Of a stretch of 17,073 nucleotides of DNA, positions 8,416 through 15,315 are shown piece after piece. Below the pieces are notes generated by a model. That model worked only from the letters and a program-made list of their open reading frames with translations. It did not search any database and was not told the DNA's origin. Every line of letters starts with the position of its first letter. Position 1 is the stretch's first letter. Source of the stretch: Actinomycetes bacterium (GTDB taxonomy: Bacteria > Actinomycetota > Acidimicrobiia > Acidimicrobiales > Palsa-688). The stretch covers positions 1-17,073 of the forward strand of contig JAKBBA010000069.1 in assembly GCA_021808665.1 (NCBI GenBank), given 5' to 3'. Both the position numbers and the translations under genes were made by a program.

Positions 8416-9606
8416 ATGGCAAAGCAGAAATTCGAGCGCACCAAGCCCCACCTGAACATCGGAACGATGGGGCACATCGACCACGGCAAGACGACGCTGA
8501 CAGCGGCGATCACCAAGGTCCTGTCTGAACGCGACCCGTCCACTAACAAGGCGGTGGCGTTCGACCAGATCGACAAGGCGCCCGAGGAGCGCCAGCGTGG
8601 TATCACGATCAACATCGCTCACGTCGAGTATCAGACCCCCAACCGCCACTACGCGCACGTCGACATGCCCGGTCACGCCGACTACATCAAGAACATGATC
8701 ACCGGCGCTGCGCAGGTCGACGGGGCGATCCTCGTGGTAGCCGCCACCGACGGCCCGATGGCCCAGACCCGTGAGCACGTGCTGCTCGCCCGTCAGGTGG
8801 GTGTGCCGTCGATCGTGGTGGCGTTGAACAAGTCGGATGCCGTCGACGACGAGGAACTACTCGACCTGGTCGAGTTGGAGGTTCGCGAGCTTCTCAACAG
8901 CTACGAGTTCCCTGGCGACGACACCCCCGTCATCCGGGTGTCTGCTCTGAAGGCCCTCGAAGGCGACCCGGAGTGGGAAGAGAAGATCATCGAGCTGATG
9001 GACGCAGTCGACAGCTTCGTGCCTGAGCCGGTACGCGAGCTAGACAAGCCGTTCCTGATGCCGATCGAGGACGTCTTCACCATCCAGGGACGTGGAACCG
9101 TGGTCACCGGAAAGGTCGAGCAGGGCCGTGTCAAGGTCGGCGACGAAGTCGAGATCGTAGGACTGCGCCCAACCGCCAAGACCGTATGCACCGGCGTGGA
9201 AATGTTCCGCAAGCTCCTCGACTCCGGCCAGGCCGGCGACAACATCGGGGCTCTGTTGCGCGGCACCAAGAAGGAAGACGTCGAGCGCGGCCAGGTACTC
9301 TGCAAGCCGGGCTCGATCACGCCGCACACCGAGTTCGAAGGCACCATCTACGTGCTGTCCAAGGAAGAAGGCGGCCGTCACAAGCCGTTCTTCAACAACT
9401 ACCGTCCGCAGTTCTACTTCCGTACCACTGACGTGACCGGCAGCATCACCCTGAATGAGGGCACCGAGATGGTCATGCCCGGCGACAACGTGGACATCAA
9501 GGTCGAGTTGCAAAAGCCGATCGCCATGGACGAAGGTCTGCGCTTCGCTATCCGTGAAGGCGGTCGCACGGTCGCATCCGGCCGGGTGACGAAAGTTATC
9601 AAGTAG
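8416..9606 (+). CDS. tuf: Elongation factor Tu
   Basis: The 396-residue GTPase delivers aminoacyl-tRNA to the ribosomal A site. Motifs are G1 GHIDHGKT (19-26), the effector-loop [15 protein letters not shown]3 DMPGH (83-87), G4 NKSD (138-141) and G5 SALKAL. Domains II and III follow with [13 protein letters not shown] and the tRNA-contact [18 protein letters not shown]. Met in DMPGH, where DCPGH or DAPGH is commoner, and Ile in GHIDHGKT, where Val is commoner, are mild departures. It is the last gene of the str operon and is followed by a strong double hairpin. Confidence 0.98.
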   Translation: MAKQKFERTKPHLNIGTMGHIDHGKTTLTAAITKVLSERDPSTNKAVAFDQIDKAPEERQRGITINIAHVEYQTPNRHYAHVDMPGHADYIKNMITGAAQVDGAILVVAATDGPMAQTREHVLLARQVGVPSIVVALNKSDAVDDEELLDLVELEVRELLNSYEFPGDDTPVIRVSALKALEGDPEWEEKIIELMDAVDSFVPEPVRELDKPFLMPIEDVFTIQGRGTVVTGKVEQGRVKVGDEVEIVGLRPTAKTVCTGVEMFRKLLDSGQAGDNIGALLRGTKKEDVERGQVLCKPGSITPHTEFEGTIYVLSKEEGGRHKPFFNNYRPQFYFRTTDVTGSITLNEGTEMVMPGDNVDIKVELQKPIAMDEGLRFAIREGGRTVASGRVTKVIK

Positions 9607-9620
9607 CAAACCGAGCTGGC

Positions 9621-9680
9621 ACAGCTCCGGGAGGTTGGCTTAGGCGAGCCTGCCCGGAGCTGTCGCTTCGGCGTGAAGCG
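9621..9680 (+). terminator. Double hairpin after tuf (str operon terminator)
   Basis: Arms ACAGCTCCGGG (9621-9631) and CCCGGAGCTGT (9653-9663) are a perfect 11-bp inverted repeat with a 21-bp loop. Directly after it CGCTTC (9664-9669) and GAAGCG (9675-9680) form a second perfect 6-bp hairpin with loop GGCGT, followed by an A-rich stretch. Position 14 bp after the tuf stop and the stem strength fit an intrinsic terminator without a long T-run, as is common in high-GC Gram-positives. Confidence 0.7.
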
Positions 9681-9699
9681 AAAAGCTGAAAACCGAATT

Positions 9700-9737
9700 T
9701 TGACAACCCGAATCCGATCTGGAAATGGAGTCCCACC
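9700..9737 (+). promoter_or_regulatory. Possible rpsJ promoter (-35 box) and RBS
   Basis: TTGACA (9700-9705) is a consensus -35 box just after the tuf terminator. No good -10 hexamer is placed 16-18 bp downstream (the bases there are roughly GAAATG), so the promoter is only half supported. GGAG (9727-9730) is 7 bp upstream of the GTG start of rpsJ and is its ribosome-binding site. Confidence 0.35.
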
Positions 9738-10064
9738 GTGGCTGACGCCGCCAAACAACGCATCCGTATCCGCTTGAAGGCCTACGACCACGAGATCTTG
9801 GACCAGTCCACCAAGAAGATCGTCGAGACGGTGTTGAGAACACAGGCTGTGGTGAGAGGCCCGGTCCCTTTGCCGACCGAGAAGAACCGGTACACGGTTA
9901 TCCGCTCACCCCACAAGTACAAAGACAGCCGTGAGCACTTCGAGATGCGGGTCCACAAGCGCCTCTTGGACATCGTCGACCACACCCCCAAGACGGTCGA
10001 CTCGCTGCAGCGGATCGAACTACCCGCAGGCGTCGACATCGAGATCAAGATACAGCAGAACTAA
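9738..10064 (+). CDS. rpsJ: 30S ribosomal protein S10
   Basis: The 108-residue protein has the S10 core [40 protein letters not shown] and [13 protein letters not shown]10 is part of the 30S head and, in bacteria studied, also of the NusB-NusE antitermination complex. GTG 9738 is chosen for GGAG 7 bp upstream. The last residues are IEIKIQQN, a few more than the IEIK(L/I) end common in the family; the last seven codons, including the stop, lie inside a 32-bp sequence repeated downstream and so may have been rewritten by integrating elements. rpsJ normally starts the S10 operon and precedes rplC; here rplC is not found within the next 7 kb. Confidence 0.97.
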   Translation: MADAAKQRIRIRLKAYDHEILDQSTKKIVETVLRTQAVVRGPVPLPTEKNRYTVIRSPHKYKDSREHFEMRVHKRLLDIVDHTPKTVDSLQRIELPAGVDIEIKIQQN

Positions 10065-10074
10065 CCGCGCGGTA
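10043..10074 (+). repeat. att core copy 0 at the 3' end of rpsJ (attL-like)
   Basis: This 32-bp stretch begins in codon 102 of rpsJ, runs through its TAA (10062-10064) and stops 10 bp later. It matches 14677-14708 at 31 of 32 bases, and has weaker matches at 13043, 15657 and 16883. Each of the first four copies is followed by an integrase start. This is the expected layout of an attachment site for an integrase that targets the 3' end of rpsJ. Confidence 0.8.
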
Positions 10075-10088
10075 ACTTGAGACGCGTT

Positions 10089-10122
10089 GACGTAGGGCCT
10101 CCCGTATGGGAGGCCCTACGTC
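10089..10122 (+). terminator. Perfect 15-bp-arm hairpin just after rpsJ
   Basis: GACGTAGGGCCTCCC (10089-10103) and its exact reverse complement (10108-10122) enclose the 4-base loop GTAT, 24 bp after the rpsJ stop. It is GC-rich and has no T-run. It would be a very strong RNA hairpin and probably ends transcription leaving rpsJ. It lies inside the region to the right of the att core, and the same hairpin is not seen at the other att copies, so it is either private to element 1 or a host terminator formed after the split. Confidence 0.7.
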
Positions 10123-11053
10123 GCGCAGTTCGCCATACGGTACGCCAACGCCGGCACTCGGCGGCACTACGAGCGGGACCTGAAGGCGCTCGTCTCGTTC
10201 GCCGGCGTGGACCATCCCAGGTTGCTCTCTTAGTCGGTCGTCCTGGCGCGGTGTGGGCAGGAGAGAGCGAACAACACAGTTCGCAACACGCTCTGCCGGG
10301 CGTGCACCTTGCTGCGCTGGAGTGTGCGTCAAGGCGAGGTCGATGCCGCCTTGATCGAGGCGCTGATGAGCCGGGACAATCCGCTGCGCCAGATCCCGCA
10401 GCTCTACGGGAAGGCGCGGGGTGTGCGCCCGGCGCGCTGGCTCAGCCACTCGGAGGCGTCCGAACAGTTGATCGGAGCGTGTCGGGACGGGACCGACCTC
10501 GGGTTGCGGGACGAGGCACTGATCCGGCTCGGCCTGGCGGGGATGCGGGCGGCCGAGATCTTCCGCCTACGGGTCGGCGACCTCCGTCTCCACGACGCCG
10601 AGGCCCGGATCGAGTGGGTCGGTAAGAGGCGTCTGGCCCGGGTGATCGTGGCGGGCCCATCGTTGATCGCCACTCTCGACGCCATGTTCGATCGGTGGCA
10701 GCAGCTGCTCGGTCGGCCGCTACGCCCCGACGAACCGGTCATCTGTTGTGGCAAGTCCGGCGCCGGCAGCGGGTTGCTGATTCCCGATCAGCCGATCGCC
10801 CAGACGTCTCGGTGCGGCAGATCGTCGCCCGCCGAGCTCAAGTGGCCGGACTCGGGCACGTCGCTCCTCACGACCTGCGGCGAACCGCCGCCGGGTCTTG
10901 CACCGGTCAGTCGGCCCGGACCGGTCGCACCACTTCGACTTACTGGACATCCAGAAGGTGCTCGGCCACTCCGACCCCGCCACGACCATGCGCTCCTACC
11001 TCGACCCGCTCGATACCGGCGTGCTCAACCGGGCGGCCGGGGTCCTGGACTAG
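10096..11053 (+). pseudogene. Tyrosine recombinase/integrase of element 1 (stop plus two frameshifts)
   Basis: An almost complete phage-type integrase is readable over three frames. Frame 1 gives the N-terminal SAM-like core-binding part (RYANAGTRRHYERDLKALV from about 10138), an in-frame TAG at 10231-10233, then ERANNTVRNTLCRACTLLRW. The first catalytic Arg is in GLAGMRAAEIFRL (codon 10546-10548), and GKRR near 10621 is the likely catalytic Lys. Near 10790 the frame shifts to give APHDLRRTAAG (HxxR, His codon 10869). Near 10910 it shifts again to give LLDIQKVLGHSDPATTMRSYLDP (His 10967, nucleophile Tyr 10997-10999) and the stop 11051-11053. No good start codon is seen. All catalytic residues are legible, so the loss of function looks recent. 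It begins directly right of the att core, as integrases of integrative elements often do. Confidence 0.85.
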
Positions 11054-11967
11054 CTGCGTTCGACATCTGATCCCGATGGCCAGCGGCTGGACTCAGCCTC
11101 GAGCAGCTCGACGGTCGGCTTGAAACCGCCCCGGTAACCGAAGGTGCCAAAGTAGCGACCGACGGTGCCGTCGGTGGTGATGTTCGACCACATTCTGAGT
11201 AGTTCATCTGCGGTCTGTCCTCCGTAGCCGCCACCGATCGGTGGTGTCCACCAGCGGCCCTGACGCTTGCCGTGTTGGCGGACGGTCTCGTTCCCGAGCC
11301 GCGTGAGGATCTGGAAGGTTCGGTAGTGGAGATCGGACATCGAGTCGGGGCCTTTCGTTAGCAGGTGGATATGCGGGCGGCCCTCGGCCAGCTGGAACCC
11401 CTTGGTCCAAAAGCCGACCGGCCGCTCCCCGAACGCCTGGAACCAGGCTTCGCCAAACGCCGTCGGTGACGCTCCAGGGTCGCGCCGTCGGCAGCCCATG
11501 TCTGCCAGTCGCCCGGGTAGGTGAGAGTGATCCACAGCGGCCGATCCCCGAGCATCTCGGACGGCAGGGACAGCACCCGCCGACACATCTCCCGCCGGCT
11601 TCGCTCCGACATTCCGTTGGCCCCCCCGACCCAGCCGCTCCCGGACGGCCTGCCTGGCTGCTTCGAGCTCCTTGGCTTGGAAGTAATGGGCCACCTCGTC
11701 GGGGTCAAGAGTGTCGAGGAACAGCTCCTCGTTCTCGCGGCAGGCCTCTTCCTCGGCGACCAGGATTTCCGCTTCCTGGTTGGGGTCGAGCCGGCTGAGC
11801 TCGATCGGCTCGCCGGCGTCCTCTAGGTCCTCGGGCTGGCGGACCACCTGCTCCATGAGCGGGCCGAGTCGATCGCGGCCGAACTTGGTGCGCAGCCCCA
11901 GCTGGTGGCGCAGCCTCACGAGCTCGGGGCCGACCTCTACGTAGAAGCGCTCACGGGGCACGATCAC
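11050..11967 (-). pseudogene. HUH-type rolling-circle replication initiator (Rep), frameshifted
   Basis: The family is recognised by ITLTYPGDW (first conserved motif), RPHIHLL (the His-hydrophobic-His metal site, near 11370) and the C-terminal GRYFGTFGYRGGFKP typical of actinobacterial plasmid and integrative-element Rep proteins. The N-terminal third and the HUH part are in one frame. About 55 codons between a run of seven C on the plus strand (11621-11627) and about 11460 are in another frame and contain the LTYPG motif. Because no stop intervenes, one long frame stays open through the region but would encode nonsense in the middle. GTG 11967 or 11961 are possible starts. Convergent with the integrase, their ends overlapping by 3-4 bp. 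The intact protein would nick the element origin and start rolling-circle replication. Confidence 0.78.
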
Positions 11968-12143
11968 ACCCCGGCGACCCAGATCGTGACTGCGACATTG
12001 TCCGTATTGTGCACGATGACAGTGACGGCCTGGCGACGAGCGCACTCGGTAGGGGCCGCCCCTCAAACGTGCGGCGGATCAGCGTCTCGTTCGGAGCGGC
12101 TTCGGGGATTGCAGAATCCCGGACGCGGCTGATGCAGGTGGGG

Positions 12144-12164
12144 CATGCTGTGCTGTGCAGCATG
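12144..12164. repeat. Short hairpin upstream of rep
   Basis: CATGCTG (12144-12150) and CAGCATG (12158-12164) are perfect 7-bp arms with a 7-base loop. It lies in the gene-free stretch 11968-12256 on the 5' side of the minus-strand rep gene. It could belong to the replication origin or the rep control region; nothing else in this stretch is recognisable. Confidence 0.45.
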
Positions 12165-12256
12165 GCCCGACAGGAAAGCGTCTCCGGTGGCGTCGCCTCG
12201 GCGCGGTTATCGCCGGTTTAGCGGGGGCTGGCGGCGACACTGCCTATCCGACAACG

Positions 12257-12336
12257 AGTCGGTAATCCGCCGCCTTCGGCGTCGCTTGACACGGTCGCCT
12301 GGAGGCGACCGCTTGGCTCGAAGCGAGTTTGAACGG
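12257..12336. repeat. Hairpin repeat copy A (possible element origin)
   Basis: This 80-bp sequence recurs at 14116-14196 and in part at 15886-15916. It holds two hairpins: CGCC-TTC-GGCG (12271-12281) and the perfect 8-bp stem CGGTCGCC-TGGA-GGCGACCG (12292-12311), followed by a conserved GCTTGGCTCGAAG and TTTGAACGG. In element 1 it sits between rep and the toxin gene. Hairpin plus nearby Rep gene suggests a rolling-circle nick site or a single-strand origin, but this is inference. Confidence 0.7.
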
Positions 12337-12406
12337 CCTCTTGGCTGCAGGGACCACGGGAACCCTCCGGAAGGGCTTGAGCCGTGCGCCGGCGAGCGAA
12401 ATGTAT

Positions 12407-12412
12407 TACACT
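12407..12412 (+). promoter_or_regulatory. -10 box for the toxin gene, probably leaderless
   Basis: TACACT (12407-12412) lies 8 bp upstream of the GTG start at 12421, so transcription would begin at or next to the start codon, giving a leaderless mRNA as is common in actinobacteria. No Shine-Dalgarno sequence is seen. A TTGAGC at 12377-12382 is too far (24 bp) to be a normal -35. Confidence 0.4.
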
Positions 12413-12420
12413 AATCCCGT

Positions 12421-12678
12421 GTGGAGATCCACAAGTCGGCACATCGACACGGATTCACCGACGAGGACGTTCTACATGCGGTCGAGCATCCGTTCGCTGT
12501 GGTCGACTTCGATCCGGACTCCGACCCCCCGAAGGTCTTGGTCATTGGACCCGACCGAGCGGGGAACATGCTCGAGGTAGTCATCCTTCTGTTTAACGAC
12601 GACCGAATCCTTGCCGTTCATGCGATGACTCTTAGGAAGAAGTTCTACCGATTGCTCGAGGGGACACAGGGTGACTGA
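12421..12678 (+). CDS. Small toxin-like protein of a toxin-antitoxin pair (BrnT/DUF4258-like)
   Basis: The 85-residue protein reads HKSAHRHGFTDEDVLHAVEHP, then VLVIGPDRAGNMLEVVILL and a C-terminal HAMTLRKKFYRLL. This is the pattern of small basic proteins that precede ribbon-helix-helix antitoxins in actinobacteria. The GPDR..N.LEV and HAM.LR.K segments resemble the BrnT-type RNase fold, but I give the fold as likely, not certain. GTG 12421 is the only sensible start. The 3' end overlaps the antitoxin start by 8 bp. It is the cargo of element 1. Confidence 0.72.
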   Translation: MEIHKSAHRHGFTDEDVLHAVEHPFAVVDFDPDSDPPKVLVIGPDRAGNMLEVVILLFNDDRILAVHAMTLRKKFYRLLEGTQGD

Positions 12679-12958
12679 GAGGAAGACCTATACGACCCGG
12701 ACCGGCAAGGTGCTGACCGATGCCGACATCGAAGCAATAGCCGATGAGGTCGAACAAGGCGACTACGACGTGGAGGTTCTCATGTCGAGGCGTCGACCGC
12801 GAGGCCGCCCGATGATCGGGGACGCCCCCTCTGAAGTTGTTCCAGTCCGCCTCGACCCGGCGCTTCGCCAGGCGGTTGAGGCCAGAGCGGAGGCGGATCA
12901 CACGACCGCCAGTGACATCATCCGCCAGGCCCTCAAGCGTTTCTTGGACGTCGCATGA
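12671..12958 (+). CDS. Ribbon-helix-helix antitoxin
   Basis: The 95-residue protein has an N-terminal part that would contact the toxin (TRTGKVLTDADIEAIADEVEQG, about 10-30), a basic linker RRRPRGRP, and a C-terminal RHH DNA-binding domain (strand VVPVRLD 56-62, then two helices to 94). Antitoxins of this kind neutralise the toxin and repress their own promoter. GTG 12671 overlaps the toxin end, and GAGGGG lies 8 bp upstream. The gene's TGA overlaps by 4 bp an ATG that opens the right-end short ORF of element 1. Confidence 0.82.
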   Translation: MTERKTYTTRTGKVLTDADIEAIADEVEQGDYDVEVLMSRRRPRGRPMIGDAPSEVVPVRLDPALRQAVEARAEADHTTASDIIRQALKRFLDVA

Positions 12959-13173
12959 CTCTTGAGGCGGGACACCCAGTGACCGATGCCGACCGCGGCG
13001 CCAACGATGTTCGTGCAACTATTGCAGTAGGTTCCTTTCAGGGATCAAGATGCAGAGCAATTAACGCTCCGCGTGGCGGGCGACCACGACGAGTGGTTGG
13101 CCCTCTGCGGGTTGATCGACCGGTTCGTAAGCCGCTACACCAACCCGAGGACGTCGCACCAGTACCGGGCTGA
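12955..13173 (+). CDS. Right-end short ORF of element 1 (VRAT motif), doubtful CDS
   Basis: The ORF starts at an ATG overlapping the antitoxin stop (ATGA) and encodes 72 residues beginning MTLEAGHPVTDADRGAN and then VRATIA at the conserved right-end sequence. It crosses the att core and continues into the next element out of frame with the integrase, so only its first 25 or so codons can be element-specific. Three other element ends have a similar start-overlapping ORF with (V/L)RAT. It may be a real coupled micro-peptide or only the attachment-arm DNA. Confidence 0.3.
   Translation: MTLEAGHPVTDADRGANDVRATIAVGSFQGSRCRAINAPRGGRPRRVVGPLRVDRPVRKPLHQPEDVAPVPG
13009..13066 (+). repeat. att copy 1: right end of element 1 joined to left end of element 2
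   Basis: The right-end arm GTTCGTGCAACT (13009-13020) is followed 22 bp later by the core 13043-13066. Read in the rpsJ frame, the core gives I-K-M-Q-S-N-stop, matching I-K-I-Q-Q-N-stop at rpsJ. The core is more diverged from copy 0 than copy 2 is, with several substitutions. An integrase reading frame starts 7 bp later. Confidence 0.7.
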
Positions 13174-13560
13174 GCTGACGGCCTTGTTCCGCCACGTCGG
13201 TGTGACCCATCCGCGACTGCTCGGCGACGCCGCCGTCAACCGGTGGGTCGCCCCGGCGAGAGCCAACAACACCCGTCGCAACTGACTCACCCGGATCTGT
13301 GTATTCCTGCGGTGGTGCGCCCGCTACGAGTTGGCTGATCCAGGCTCGTCGAGGAGCTGCAAAGCCGTGAGAACCCGCTGCGAGACACGCCTCCGCTGTA
13401 CGGGAAGCTGCAGGGCAAGTACCCGGCTCGGTGGCTGACGCACGAGGAGGCGTACAACGTCCTGCTCGGAGTCTGTGACACCAGTGATGTTGGTCGCAGG
13501 GAGGAGTTGGTCTTGCGCCTCGGTCTGGCCGGGATGCGAGTGGCCGAGATCATCCGGCTC
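13073..13560 (+). pseudogene. Integrase remnant of element 2 (N-terminal two thirds)
   Basis: GTG 13073 opens a good N-terminus (DHDEWLALCGLIDRFVSRY, then TNPRTSHQYRAELTALF) that may show the native start region of this integrase family. TGA at 13283-13285 breaks it, then LTRICVFLRWCARYELADP continues in frame. A shift near 13345 leads to SRENPLRDTPPLYGKLQGKYPARWLTHEEA and the first catalytic region GLAGMRVAEIIRL, where the similarity ends at 13560. The HxxR, His and Tyr motifs are gone. It is homologous to the element 1 integrase but clearly diverged, so it came from a different insertion. Confidence 0.8.
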
Positions 13561-13762
13561 CCCGACGGGAGGCGATTCTTCTTCTGGACCGGCAATGCCG
13601 AGACCGGGCTCCTCGCCCTTCGCGACGAGGGCTTTCCGGTAGGGCGAGAGGAGCGCTCTGAATCGAATTGGTAGGTGCTGGTCAACTTTGGGCGTTGACT
13701 ACGAGCTCCCGAACAGGCGTGCCTGGCCGGGCTGTGCACGGCATCCCCGATACCGACGAGGT
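13561..13762. other. Gene-free remnant stretch
   Basis: These 202 bp between the broken integrase and the small minus-strand gene hold no recognisable gene. Presumably the integrase C-terminus and any rep gene were deleted here. I see no repeat or clear signal. Confidence 0.4.
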
Positions 13763-13987
13763 TTAGATCGAACCCGGGTAGAGAGTATGGGCCTCGTCCC
13801 CGGTGAGCCGCAAGGTCTGGTCTGGGCCAGCCGGCGGGTCCTCGTACAACGCATTACACCTCGGGCACCGAAGCAGGATCATCCCCCGATCCGCGTTGCT
13901 TCCGATCTGGTCGAGGTGGCCGTAGAACCGGTTCGAGTCGTCGCGGCAGTCGTCACAGCCGAAGTCCCAATCCGACTTCCGAGGCAC
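13763..13987 (-). CDS. Small protein with two CxxC pairs (zinc-ribbon-like)
   Basis: With the GTG start at 13987 this is a 74-residue protein. CDDC near the N-terminus and CPRC about 30 residues later form two Cys pairs as in zinc ribbons, with the aromatic/acidic text SNRFYGHLDQIGSN between them and an acidic C-terminus LTGDEAHTLYPG. AGGA lies 7 bp upstream on the minus strand. A longer in-frame ORF upstream to 14530 crosses the hairpin repeat and is not believed. I do not recognise a function; small single-domain proteins like this are common in actinobacterial accessory regions. It is antisense to all other cargo genes of the array. Confidence 0.6.
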   Translation of the reverse strand: MPRKSDWDFGCDDCRDDSNRFYGHLDQIGSNADRGMILLRCPRCNALYEDPPAGPDQTLRLTGDEAHTLYPGSI

Positions 13988-14115
13988 GGGTACATCCTGC
14001 CGGAGCGCGGAGTGACGGTGCACTCGCGCCCACCCGTCCCGCTCGGGACCTCGCTTCCGACGTTCGGCATAGTCGAGGGGAGAGTCAGTGCCTGAGCTTC
14101 CGACTCTTGCGAGCA

Positions 14116-14196
14116 AGTCGGTGACCCCGCCGCCTTCGGCGTCGCCCCCCACGGTCGCCTGGAGGCGATCGCTTGGCTCAGGACAAGTCTGAACGG
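14116..14196. repeat. Hairpin repeat copy B
   Basis: This is the second copy of the repeat at 12257-12336. The CGCCTTCGGCG hairpin is intact, and the second stem CGGTCGCC-TGGA-GGCGATCG has one mismatch. GCTTGGCTC and GAACGG are conserved. It sits between the small minus-strand gene and the plus-strand cargo, the same relative place as in element 1, although no rep gene is left in element 2. Confidence 0.7.
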
Positions 14197-14263
14197 TCAC
14201 ACGGGTGCGAGAACATGGGCACGCCATGCAACGAGTGGACCACCGCGCACCGACGGTGGAACG

Positions 14264-14464
14264 ATGAGGCCCCCCGAACCTCCGGATCGAATCCTGTACG
14301 ACCTGGAGGAGGCGCTGGAGCTGCTGGCTGCCTTGGAGGACGCTCTTGAGGTCGTGGCCGAGAGCGACTACCTCGGTGTGGTGGCCGAGGTCGAGACCGA
14401 GGTAAGCGGACTGCACCGTAAACTGGGGTTCGATCGTCCGTCTGGAGGTGAAAATGGCCGCTGA
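14264..14464 (+). CDS. Small acidic helical protein of unknown function
   Basis: The 66-residue protein is highly acidic and predicted helical: ILYDLEEALELLAALEDALEVV, then a short loop and VVAEVETEVSGLHRKLGF. It looks like a helical hairpin with heptad-like Leu spacing. A perfect 6-bp inverted repeat CCACCG/CGGTGG (14240-14259) lies just upstream of the ATG and may be an operator. The gene overlaps the following HTH gene by 11 bp, so the two are coupled. I do not recognise a named family; the pair may be a small antitoxin-like or excision-control module. Confidence 0.6.
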   Translation: MRPPEPPDRILYDLEEALELLAALEDALEVVAESDYLGVVAEVETEVSGLHRKLGFDRPSGGENGR

Positions 14465-14621
14465 GCTTCTAAGAGCCCCAGAAGCTGCTCGCCGGCTCGA
14501 AATCCCGACGAAGGAGTTGCTGCGGCTCATCTACGAGCGGAAGATCCGCTACGTCATGGTGAAAGGGATCGCCCACATTCCTGACGATGCGGTGGAGGAG
14601 TACCGTGCCAAACCCGCCTGA
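14454..14621 (+). CDS. Excisionase-like helix-turn-helix protein
   Basis: The 55-residue protein reads LRAPEAARRLEIPTKELLRLIYERKIRYVMVKGIAHIPDDAVEEYRA, the compact winged HTH of the MerR/excisionase (DNA-binding domain, excisionase family, HTH_17) group. ATG 14454 follows GGAGGTGAAA, a strong Shine-Dalgarno. Such proteins bend DNA at attachment sites and steer an integrase towards excision, or act as small regulators. In an array of integrative elements the excisionase role is attractive but unproven. It is the last gene before the right end of element 2. Confidence 0.7.
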   Translation: MAAELLRAPEAARRLEIPTKELLRLIYERKIRYVMVKGIAHIPDDAVEEYRAKPA

Positions 14622-14712
14622 GATAGCCGGTGGCGAGGCGGTCCGTGCAACTACGGTTGCATTTCCCCTTTCAGGGGATCGAGATACAGCAGAACTAACC
14701 GCGCGGTACTAG
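14605..14712 (+). CDS. Right-end short ORF of element 2 (VRATT motif), doubtful CDS
   Basis: GTG 14605 overlaps the end of the HTH gene and opens 35 codons beginning MPNPPEIAGGEA and then VRATTVAFPLSG, ending at TAG 14710-14712 after crossing the att core. It is the counterpart of the ORFs at 12955, 15605 and 16811. No Shine-Dalgarno stands out. It may be only attachment-arm DNA. Confidence 0.3.
   Translation: MPNPPEIAGGEAVRATTVAFPLSGDRDTAELTARY
14641..14708 (+). repeat. att copy 2: right end of element 2 joined to left end of element 3
   Basis: The arm CCGTGCAACTACGG (14643-14656) is followed by CCCCTTTCAGGG, a short hairpin, and by the 32-bp core 14677-14708. The core matches the rpsJ end (10043-10074) at 31 of 32 bases. 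In the rpsJ frame it reads I-E-I-Q-Q-N-stop. This is the best evidence that the array was built by recombination at rpsJ. Confidence 0.8.
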
Positions 14713-14722
14713 CGGGCCGCTG

Positions 14723-14930
14723 GTCCGTGAGCTCTGCTTGCGCTACAACAACCCGAACACGCGCCGTCAGTACGAAACCGAGCTGGCGGCGCTCGTCGCG
14801 TCTGCCGGCGTGTCCCCCCAGCTTCGTGACCTACTCGGCCGTGCTGTGCTGGGTGGGCCAGGCTCGGGCCAACAACACCGTCCGCAACCGGCTGTCCCGG
14901 GTTTGCAGTTTCCTGCGCTGGTGCGTCTGA
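14723..14930 (+). pseudogene. Integrase remnant of element 3 (N-terminal about 70 codons)
   Basis: VRELCLRYNNPNTRRQYETELAALVAS in one frame, then after a one-base shift near 14825 the text WVGQARANNTVRNRLSRVCSFLRW, ending at TGA 14928-14930. This is the core-binding domain of the same integrase family as elements 1 and 2. The catalytic domain is missing. The following 120 bp to the DUF4160 gene hold nothing I can identify. Confidence 0.78.
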
Positions 14931-15050
14931 TCGCCGAAGCGATCCCACTTCACATCGAGTCCATACAGGAGCAGAGCGAACCGCTCCCCACCCCGGCGGT
15001 GGTCGCCTCGATGAAACTGAGGGTCGCACTGACCTGACTGAATAGTGGGC

Positions 15051-15314
15051 ATGCCCCGGGTGAGCTTCTTCCACGGGATCGCCATCTACATGTACTGGAA
15101 CGAGCGCGACCATCCCGTCCCGCACTTTCATGCCGTCCAGGCAGGGCGAAGAGCGTCGGTCTCCATTGATGGTGTAGTCCTCGCCGGGGAGATCGACGCC
15201 CGGGCGCTAATACGGGTGACGAAGTGGGCTGCTCTTCACCGGGACGAGCTGCTCACCAACTGGGAGCTGGCCCAGGACAGAAAGCCGATCCGTCCGGTCA
15301 CACCTCTGCCATAA
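15051..15314 (+). CDS. DUF4160 family protein
   Basis: The 87-residue protein matches the DUF4160 pattern: MPRVSFFHGIAIYMYWNERDHPVPHFHA, a central SIDGVVLAGEIDARALIRV and the C-terminal W...H.DELLTNWELA. ATG 15051 is preferred to GTG 15045 because family members begin MPRI/V. DUF4160 genes usually sit next to DUF2442 genes and the pair is regarded as a probable toxin-antitoxin-like module. It is 1 bp from the next gene. Confidence 0.88.
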   Translation: MPRVSFFHGIAIYMYWNERDHPVPHFHAVQAGRRASVSIDGVVLAGEIDARALIRVTKWAALHRDELLTNWELAQDRKPIRPVTPLP

Positions 15315-15315
15315 C

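Noticed and set aside
10043..10122. A tRNA gene as the attachment site
   Set aside because: No cloverleaf or T-loop sequence is present; the repeated sequence is coding DNA of rpsJ and the hairpin after it is a simple stem-loop.
11466..11826. Plus-strand ORFs of about 100 codons over the rep gene
   Set aside because: They are antisense to the region carrying LTYPG and HIHLL, which identify the minus-strand Rep; no motif in the plus frames.
13688..14095. A 135-codon plus-strand ORF
   Set aside because: Antisense to the two-CxxC protein and without a ribosome-binding site or recognisable motif.
13763..14530. A 255-residue minus-strand protein
   Set aside because: Only the last 74 residues look like a protein. 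The upstream part crosses the hairpin repeat and is antisense to the acidic and HTH genes. A GTG with a good Shine-Dalgarno at 13987 gives the small protein.
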